DNA of 64,000 nt, taken from the NCBI GenBank assembly GCA_964568145.1, contig CAZMOZ010000022.1:9539-73538 (forward strand), given 5' to 3'. The position numbers were made by a program, and so were the translations under genes. The notes under the pieces were generated by a model. That model was not told where the DNA came from, ran no database searches, and saw nothing but the letters and a program-made list of their open reading frames with translations. The stretch comes from DSVZ01 sp964568145 (lineage in GTDB: Bacteria; Verrucomicrobiota; Verrucomicrobiia; Limisphaerales; J093). Positions 57,817 through 64,000 of this stretch are shown here, piece by piece; position 1 is the stretch's first letter, and every line of letters begins with the position of its first letter.

Positions 57817-60268
57817 ATGACACATCCAATCCTCGGCGGAATCGTAACCCTGGTGCTGGTGGTCCACAGCGTCCGGGCTCAACCCGCGCTCGTCCTGGAC
57901 CCGGCATTTCGTCCGGAGATCACGGCACCGGGGGGCGTGATCGAACGGGTGATCCTGCAGCCGGATGGGAGGCTGGTTGTCTTCGGGCGGTTTGATGCCC
58001 TCAACGGCGGGGGGGCGGGGCAACCTGGTTCGCCTGAACTCCGACGGTTCCGTGGACGAGCGCTTCACGCCGGGGCTGGTGGTTCAGGATCTGGGGAGGA
58101 CGTTGGTCCAACCCGACGGGAAGCTCGTACTTGCCGGGCGTCACCGGACGGTCAACGGCCTCGAGTCTGCTCTGGTTCGGCTGAACCCGGACGGTGCGTT
58201 GGATTCGGCGTTCCTGGTCCCTCGGGACTTCGGAGTGGAGGATCCGGCGGTCGCCATCGAGCGCCTTGCGATCCAACCCGACGGCCGGTTGTTGTTGGGC
58301 GGGACCTTCAACCGGATCGGTGACCATCCCCGTCGAGGTCTGGCTCGCTTGAACCCGGATGGTTCGCTCGACCTGACGTTCGATGCCGGGCGTGGCTTGG
58401 AGGGACCGACCAGCGGAGCGGCGGCTGACCACTACAGCGCGCCACGGGCGGTTGCGGTTCAACCGGATGGGAAGATCCTGCTGGGAGGGGTATTCACGCG
58501 CGTCCGCGGCGTGCCCCGGAGTGCCATCGCCCGGTTAAACCCGGACGGCACTCTGGATGCCGCGTTCGCTCCGCAGGTCGCGGGTGGGGACCTCTTCGCG
58601 ATCGTGGTGCAGTCGAGTGGCAAGATCGTGATCGCGGGCCGCTTCAGCCGCGTGAATGGAGAGCCGCGGTGGGCGGTGGCCCGCCTCAACCCGGACGGAA
58701 CCTTGGATAGCGGGTTCAGCAGAGGCCCGGGCTTCAGCCTGCCCGAAGGCGCAGTCTCCGCCAGCGGGATGCCCGGCAGCGATTCCCTCCTGGCGTGGAA
58801 CCCCTTCGCCGACGGCCCGATCTTCCGTCTGAGTGCGGAGGGCGAGCGCGACGCGAGCTGGACCCCCGTCCGTGGCTATCTGCTGGGGGTGGCCGAGGGA
58901 CGGGTGGTGGCGGAAAAGGGGGACGGGACCCGCGTCGTCTGGCACGACGCGAGTGGCCGGCCTGAGCGGGTGGTCCACGTGGTGCCGGAGACGGCCCAGA
59001 CTGTCCCCGTCACGGTACAGCCGGACGGCCGGATGCTGTTGCTGCCCAGGCTCGAGGGTACACGCATCCATGGCGTTGTGCGCACAGGGCAGTTGCTGCG
59101 GCTGAATCCAGACGGCAGCCGCGATCCTTCCCTCGACGTGGAGCTCACCTCATCCGGAAGGGAGGACCAGGTCGGCCAACTCGTTGCCTACGCGCTCATG
59201 CCCGACGGGAGCATTGCCCTGGGTGGGGATTTCACTTCCGTGAACGGCCGACCGCGGAACCGATTGGCCCGCCTGAACGCCGACGGAAGCCTCGATGAGA
59301 CGTTCGATCCTCGGGACTTGGACGTCACTCCCGCGGCGTTGCTCGCCCAACGCAGCGGTCATCTCGTGGTGGGCACCACCGGGGGCCTGCTCCGCCTCAA
59401 GCCAACCGGCGAACTCGACTCGAGTTTCATCCCACCCGCAGGAAGCTTGCTCTACGCGAGCGGTCCCTACCGCCTGGTCACGGCGCCAGGTCCAGACGAC
59501 ACGCTGCTGGCGGTTGACCCGCGCGGCGGTCTGGTTCTTTTGGAGGCCAATGGAGCTCGCGACGAAAGTTACGTTCCTATTCCACAAGCCTGGCTCGATC
59601 TATTTCCGGTCGTCCTTGTCCCCGGGCGAAAGCACCTGATGAGGGATTTCGAGGCCGGGCCACCGTCTGATCTCCTCCCGGCCCGCTTCAACGCGGATGG
59701 GAGCCGGGACCCGGGCTTCCGCTTCGAGCCGGGTTCCCGATCGGCTCGTCAGTTCGCGATGTCACTCGCCCCGCTGCCGGACGGCAAACTGCTTGCGGGG
59801 TTGGGGTCGTGGTCCGACGAGTTCCGGCACTATGACGCGGCCATCATCCAGCTCTTACCGGATGGTCGCGAGGATCCCGCCTTCCCTGCGCTGACCTTCA
59901 CGCTCCAAGCCAATCCCCCCAGTCCATGGGGCACGATCCATCTCGACATGACGATCCAACCGCACCCGGATGGCGGCGTGGTGATGACCGGGGTGTTCGC
60001 CGGCGTGAACGGACAGCGGCGCTTCGGGTTGGCGAGGTTCCGACCGGTTCCAGTGCTGCGAGCTGGCGGCAGAGCGCCGACGGCTGGGTTTGAGGCCATG
60101 ATCGGGGGGAGGCCAGGGTGGACTTACCGCGTCGAGAGCTCGACCGACCTGGTCGAGTGGAGGCTCGTCCGCGAACTCTCCAGCGCCGGCGCCTTGACCC
60201 CCTTCACGGACACGGAAGCGGCGCACGACACCAGCCGGTTCTATCGGGTCTCGGTGACATCTCCCTGA
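57814..60268 (+). CDS. Exported delta-60 repeat protein, frameshifted at a G7 run
   Basis: Protein of about 817 residues if one G is removed from G7 at 58009-58015: the first frame (signal ILGGIVTLVLVVHSVRA, then VILQPDGRLVVFGRFDALN) then joins RGNLVRLNSDGSVDERF without a gap. Some ten delta-60 repeats follow, of the form VQPDGKILLGGVFTRVRGVPRSAIARLNPDGTLD, shown here only in part. The tail is WTYRVESSTDLVEW ... RFYRVSV. Such repeats are thought to build beta-propellers in secreted proteins. As read, the first frame continues to 58323 as nonsense. Homopolymer-length variation or error are both possible. Confidence 0.78.
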
Positions 60269-61069
60269 GCTCATGAACGACCTTGGCCGCGATTGAACCA
60301 CCCGGAGCTTCCCGGACCCGATCGGCCAGCCAGGAGGGAGTTCGCTCGCTCGAAGACGCGATGGTGTGTCATAGGGTCAGTCATAGCGTCAGTTCTTGAT
60401 CATGGCTACTCCCGCCGCCCCTTGCCCTGCCGATGCAGCAGGGGCTTCAGATTCCCGCGCCTGCCTCTGCCCGGCCACTCCCCCATCCCGTTGGCCGCCG
60501 TCTTTGTTTCCGCCCTCGAGCGCGCCGCCAATCCCCCCGCTCATCGGTGGGCCGCGCGTGAGGGTAGGGCGCGCAGTCCTCTGCGCGCCGTGGGTGCGGC
60601 GTGATCGACGCCGACCGACTGCACCACGGGAAACCTCCACGGCGCTTCCTCCTCCACGAGCTTCGCCCGCGGCGGTCAATTTCCGTGCGGGGCGCGAGCC
60701 GTTGCTCGTCGCAGAATGGTTCCCCGGCAACCAGAGACCAAGCCAACACGGTTGCCAGCACGGCCGCGCCCCGCCGAAAGAAAGTCATGCGTCGTTCCGC
60801 CCTTGGGTTTTGGGGCCCCGCTCTCTTTGATGCCTTACACATGGCCGCGAGCCAGGAGTTAGACGCCGTCAACTTCACGCCGGTTAACCGGGGTTTCCAT
60901 GGCGGGCAAGAAACCGGGCACTACCGGTGGCAACGCCCGGCTGGCGCGGCGGTCGATGCGCAGGGCTTCTGCGCGGGGCTGTGGCAAAAACGGCGCGTCA
61001 TGCAGGCGCGCGGTTCAGGCGGGCGAAGCGGGGTGCGGCGCGCTGCGGGAAATGCGGCCCGGATGGCAT
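60269..61069. other. Gene-free region with one strong hairpin
   Basis: 801 nt without a recognisable gene. A perfect hairpin GGCGCGCAG-TCCT-CTGCGCGCC lies at 60568-60589; its 4-nt loop resembles those of the hairpin cassettes at 37.2 and 47.4 kb. Open frames across 60601-61227 look like GC-rich chance frames. Confidence 0.5.
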
Positions 61070-63115
61070 TCAGCGGGAGGATTCCGCCAGTCCGGCCCTC
61101 ACCCAACGCTGGCGGTCGGTGGCGGACAGGGTCAGTTCCGGGCCGCTGTGGTCGGGAACCAGTTCCCAAGCGCCGCTTTCCCCGCGCGTTTCCCAATGCA
61201 ACGGTCCCGTCGGCCCGCGCGCGGTGACCACGATCTCGCCTGGCCCGCCCGGCCGCGCGCCGAGGAAGAACGGCAGACCTGCCACTGCCACCGTGGCGTC
61301 GTAACGGCCCAGGATCACGCGGTCGTTGCCCGGGGCCAAGACCATCGCGAAGCACGCGCGCCCCACTTCCCGCGTGTAGCGGACCACCCGCTCGGGGCGG
61401 TCCAGCCGCCACAGTTCGAGGCCCACGTCGCCCAAGGAGAGCAGCACCCCCGAGCGGTCCGGCAACCAGAGGGCGCGGACGAGATTGGCGCCGTCCAGCG
61501 CCAGGGTTTGATCGTACTCGAGCTCGCCCGTGACGATGTTCCAGCGGGTGACCCGACCTGCCGAACCCACCAGCCAGAGCCGCGTGCCCTCATCGTGCCA
61601 CTCCGGCAAACCCGAGTACTCCGGCGCGAGGGTCGCAACGACCTCGCTGTTCTCCACGTCCCACACCCGCACGGAGCGGTCGGACAACACCCCCGCCAGC
61701 CGGCGGCCGTCGGGCGAAAGGCGCAGCGCCCGCAACCAGTCGTTGCGCGCCAGTTCGAAACTGCGCTCGATGATCCAATCCGCCGTCCGGATCACGAAAG
61801 GCGCGCCCTGTTGGGGTTGGGCCGCCAGCCGGTCCCCGCCGGCGGACAACTCGAGCCGCTCGAGTTGCGACCGGGGGATGGGCACGCTGCGCTCCAAGGT
61901 GCCCTTCGGCAACCGGTGAACGCTCAGCGTGGCCCCGGCGCCTTCAGTCACGAGCCATTCGCCAGAGGGCGCGAGCGCCAAGGCACGGCTGTTGCTGCCC
62001 GGCTTCCACGCGACCCGACGCTCCCCGCTGGCGAGGTCAAACAACGCCATGTGCCCCAGCCCGGTCCCCACCGCCACGAGACCATTGGTGGAAACAGCCA
62101 GTGAGTACACGATTGACGGCAACGCAGTCAGCTCCTCCGGACCTCTGCGGTCCTCCAAATCCCAGAGGCTGATGCCGCGCTGGTGTGCCGCCGCCAGCGT
62201 GCGCCCGTCCGGCGAGATTGCCAGTGCGGTGACGCTCTCGGCCAAGCCGGGCAGCGTGAATTCGAGCGCCCCATCCGCCGTGCGCCACACCGACACGGGG
62301 AGATCGCGCTGGGTGCCGACAAGACGGGCCGCGTCAGCCGTGAAGACCAGGTGGTACGGAGCCGCGCCGTCGGTGAGAATCTCGCGCCGGGTCTCGCCGG
62401 TGCGGGCATCCAACACGAGCACGCGGTTGGTTTCCACGAAGGCCACCCACCGCCGGTCGGCGCTGAGCACAGGCCCGCTGTAAGCTTCGACGGTTCGCTC
62501 CCAAAGCAGCTCTGGTGGTTCGAGCCGGGCGCGGAACACCCCCTGGAAGTCCCAGGCCACAAACTCGTTGCTGGTCACCAGTGTCCCCCACCAGCCGCTG
62601 GGCCCCTGCGGTCGCAGAACTTGAATCTGGAGCGGCGGCAGCGCTTCGCCACTCGGAACGTGCCAGCGAAAAATCCGACCGTCTGCCGCTGCCCCCAGCA
62701 ACCACTCGCCTTCCGGCGAGGCGCTGAGGGACAGCGGCGGCATATTGGTGTCCACAAGCGGGAGCCGTTGCAACTCGCGCCCCTCCGACAACTCGCGGAG
62801 GATCAACGCGCGGTCCGGGTGCCAGCTCACCGTGGCCACCCACGCCTCGCCTGGTCCGAGCGCGATCAGGTCCTCGCCGATACGTGGCGTTGACAGGGTC
62901 CGCTTCAGTCGCCGGGCGGAGACATCCCATCGCTTCAAGCCCGCACCTGCTGAGAGCAGTTGGCCGTCGGCCAGGAACTGCACCGCCGCTGCGCCGAACG
63001 CATGTCCGCCCGCCAGCCAGTGAAGTTGCGGGCTTGGGCCCTCCGGGGGATTGATCGCGTCGCCAAGGGCCACACAGCCCGTCAGCACCAAGCCGAGCCA
63101 GACTCCTGTGTTCAC
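61070..63115 (-). CDS. WD40-like lipoprotein
   Basis: Protein of 681 residues from a GTG at 63115 with GGGGGG about 8 nt upstream. The lipobox LVLTGC follows a short hydrophobic helix (WLGLVLTGC). The chain consists of propeller-type repeats, e.g. AISPDGRTLAAAHQRGISLWDLE, ALAPSGEWLVTEGAGATLSVH and LSPDGRRLAGVLSDRSVRVWDVE. The C-terminal domain (WETRGESGAWELV and DRQRWVRAGL) looks beta-rich, like an Ig/fn3-type cap. Intact, unlike the kinase-attached propellers elsewhere in the window. Probably an outer-membrane or periplasmic scaffold with unknown ligand. Confidence 0.75.
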   Translation of the reverse strand: MNTGVWLGLVLTGCVALGDAINPPEGPSPQLHWLAGGHAFGAAAVQFLADGQLLSAGAGLKRWDVSARRLKRTLSTPRIGEDLIALGPGEAWVATVSWHPDRALILRELSEGRELQRLPLVDTNMPPLSLSASPEGEWLLGAAADGRIFRWHVPSGEALPPLQIQVLRPQGPSGWWGTLVTSNEFVAWDFQGVFRARLEPPELLWERTVEAYSGPVLSADRRWVAFVETNRVLVLDARTGETRREILTDGAAPYHLVFTADAARLVGTQRDLPVSVWRTADGALEFTLPGLAESVTALAISPDGRTLAAAHQRGISLWDLEDRRGPEELTALPSIVYSLAVSTNGLVAVGTGLGHMALFDLASGERRVAWKPGSNSRALALAPSGEWLVTEGAGATLSVHRLPKGTLERSVPIPRSQLERLELSAGGDRLAAQPQQGAPFVIRTADWIIERSFELARNDWLRALRLSPDGRRLAGVLSDRSVRVWDVENSEVVATLAPEYSGLPEWHDEGTRLWLVGSAGRVTRWNIVTGELEYDQTLALDGANLVRALWLPDRSGVLLSLGDVGLELWRLDRPERVVRYTREVGRACFAMVLAPGNDRVILGRYDATVAVAGLPFFLGARPGGPGEIVVTARGPTGPLHWETRGESGAWELVPDHSGPELTLSATDRQRWVRAGLAESSR

Positions 63116-63585
63116 TTGAGTCCCCCCGCCTGCGAAGGGGCCGCGTTCGGCCCGACCAGACATGGCCGGGCATAACCCGCGCGAGCCGTCAATGCTCGCT
63201 GAGCGGGGTTGGTGATCCCATACGCCGGACCGGGGCATCGTGCAAGCTCAGCTTGACCGCTCGTTTGTTCCGGCGCGGGCGTGAAGCCCGGCGTCAACTC
63301 GATCCGCAGCCGTTCCGCCGGCGTGACGCGCACCGTGGCACGTTGCGCGGAGGCGGGGCGACGGGTTCGGCATCAAGATCATTGGCGGCGCGCTTGCCGC
63401 CGGCCAACCCCTCGCGGTTGACGCGCAAGGCGTTGGCCCTGAGCGTCGCCGGCCGCACCGGCTGCCCTACGGGTTTCGACCGTGGGGGCCGCCCGGTCGG
63501 CGACAAGACAAGATTCTCGCGCCCCAAGAAGCGGCCGCGCTTGACCTCAAAGCCGACGGCACGGACCGCGGCAACGCACTGGCGG
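63116..63585. other. Gene-free gap between two minus-strand genes
   Basis: 470 nt with only overlapping GC-rich chance frames. It must hold the 3' end of the partial gene and the promoter of the lipoprotein gene; no clear hairpin or promoter pair was found. Confidence 0.4.
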
Positions 63586-64000
63586 TTACTCGACCGCGGG
63601 GACGATTTCACTGAACCCGCCCGGCCAGTTGGTGCCCCCGTCGGGCGAGAATGCCTGCCAGATGCGGGGTTTGGCCGGATCGGGAATGGTTCCCTCGGGA
63701 ACGGTGGGCGGCCATCCCCGGCCGAACAGGCGGAGGCGCTGGCCGTCGGCCTCGAGCGTGGCCGCGGGCCCCGAGCTGAACACCGCACCGGGCACCACGG
63801 GTTCCCAGGCGCTCCAGGTGACGCTGTCATCGGTTGAGACTGCCCGGTAGAAACCGTAATCCAGTCCGCGGCCGAAGGCGTAAATCACCCCGCCGTCGAG
63901 CGACATCACGGCAGCCGGCGCCGCGTTGAAGGCCCCGGCGCCGATGGGCCACCAGCCGGCCCAGTTGGTGCCGCCGTTGAACGAGTAGGCGTGCCAGAGA
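63586..64000 (-). CDS. Partial exported BNR/PLL-like repeat protein, N-terminus outside the window
   Basis: The frame is open to the window edge, so the start lies beyond 64000; 138 C-terminal codons are visible. Repeats with GGTNWAGWWPIGAG, then VIYAFGRGLDYGFYRAVS and DGGTNWPGGFSEI resemble PLL/tectonin-type propeller blades, each with a W-x-x-W pattern and F-G-R-G. It ends FSEIVPAVE. Likely a secreted carbohydrate-binding propeller or sialidase-like protein, but too little is present for a name. Confidence 0.55.
   Translation of the reverse strand, partial: LWHAYSFNGGTNWAGWWPIGAGAFNAAPAAVMSLDGGVIYAFGRGLDYGFYRAVSTDDSVTWSAWEPVVPGAVFSSGPAATLEADGQRLRLFGRGWPPTVPEGTIPDPAKPRIWQAFSPDGGTNWPGGFSEIVPAVE

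Noticed and set aside
60601..61227. 208-codon plus-strand frame
   Set aside because: It begins in a hairpin repeat, overlaps the 3' end of the lipoprotein gene and resembles no protein family.

Overview
The window is GC-rich, densely coded DNA that looks like a Verrucomicrobiota chromosome (Pedosphaera/Limisphaerales type). That placement is an inference from gene families, not from a marker gene. The supporting families are ECF sigma factors paired with zinc-ribbon or WD40 Ser/Thr kinases, prepilin-like proteins with an H-X9-DG tail, delta-60 and LVIVD repeat proteins, a PEP-CTERM protein and an FG-GAP/ASPIC protein. No rRNA, tRNA, CRISPR array, transposase or integrase was recognised.

Layout. 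0.1-4.0 kb: a kinase (frameshifted) and an ECF sigma factor. 4.2-5.7 kb: a TIR-DUF1232 protein on the minus strand. 5.7-7.2 kb: repeats and a SnoaL-like remnant. 7.2-10.4 kb: a second sigma/kinase-WD40 pair. 10.4-18 kb: small lipoproteins, a DUF805 membrane protein, a repeat protein, two broken exported proteins and a PEP-CTERM protein. 17.9-22.3 kb: a third sigma/kinase-WD40 pair on the minus strand, with the kinase badly broken. 22.5-31.2 kb: an intact plus-strand molybdoenzyme operon resembling periplasmic nitrite oxidoreductase/nitrate reductase. Its order is a dihaem cytochrome c/ethylbenzene-dehydrogenase-type gamma subunit, a Tat-exported molybdopterin alpha subunit, a small protein, a four-cluster Fe-S beta subunit, a TorD-type chaperone and a HELAH zinc protein. 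31.4-40.6 kb: ECF sigma, FecR-PDZ-TPR regulator, subtilase and LVIVD protein. 40.6-43.2 kb: a PIN toxin-antitoxin pair, a pseudopilin and MoaA, the first molybdenum-cofactor enzyme. 43.3-48.3 kb: a membrane cytochrome b/penta-haem c protein translationally coupled to an FG-GAP/ASPIC/TPR protein. 48.8-60.3 kb: a fourth kinase-linked sigma (fifth ECF in all), a kinase-WD40 with an amber codon, and exported proteins. 61-64 kb: a WD40-like lipoprotein and a partial gene.

How the parts may work together. The molybdoenzyme, its chaperone, MoaA and the cytochromes form a plausible periplasmic nitrogen-oxyanion respiration module. The rest is dominated by sigma/kinase signalling and secreted proteins. 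The most original signal is a bipartite element, TGAGGGGAT ... (C/T)GTCGCA, with identical spacing in five copies between 49.4 and 57.8 kb. All five are on the plus strand just downstream of the 48,807 sigma gene. In four copies a short hairpin follows, and in the fifth a start codon sits at the expected transcription start. It looks like the promoter and 5' leader of an ECF-controlled regulon.

All four Ser/Thr kinase genes are interrupted, several other breaks fall in G/C homopolymer runs, and several dispersed short repeat families are present, some of them in-frame inside proteins. Sequencing error cannot be separated from real decay or phase variation from the sequence alone.
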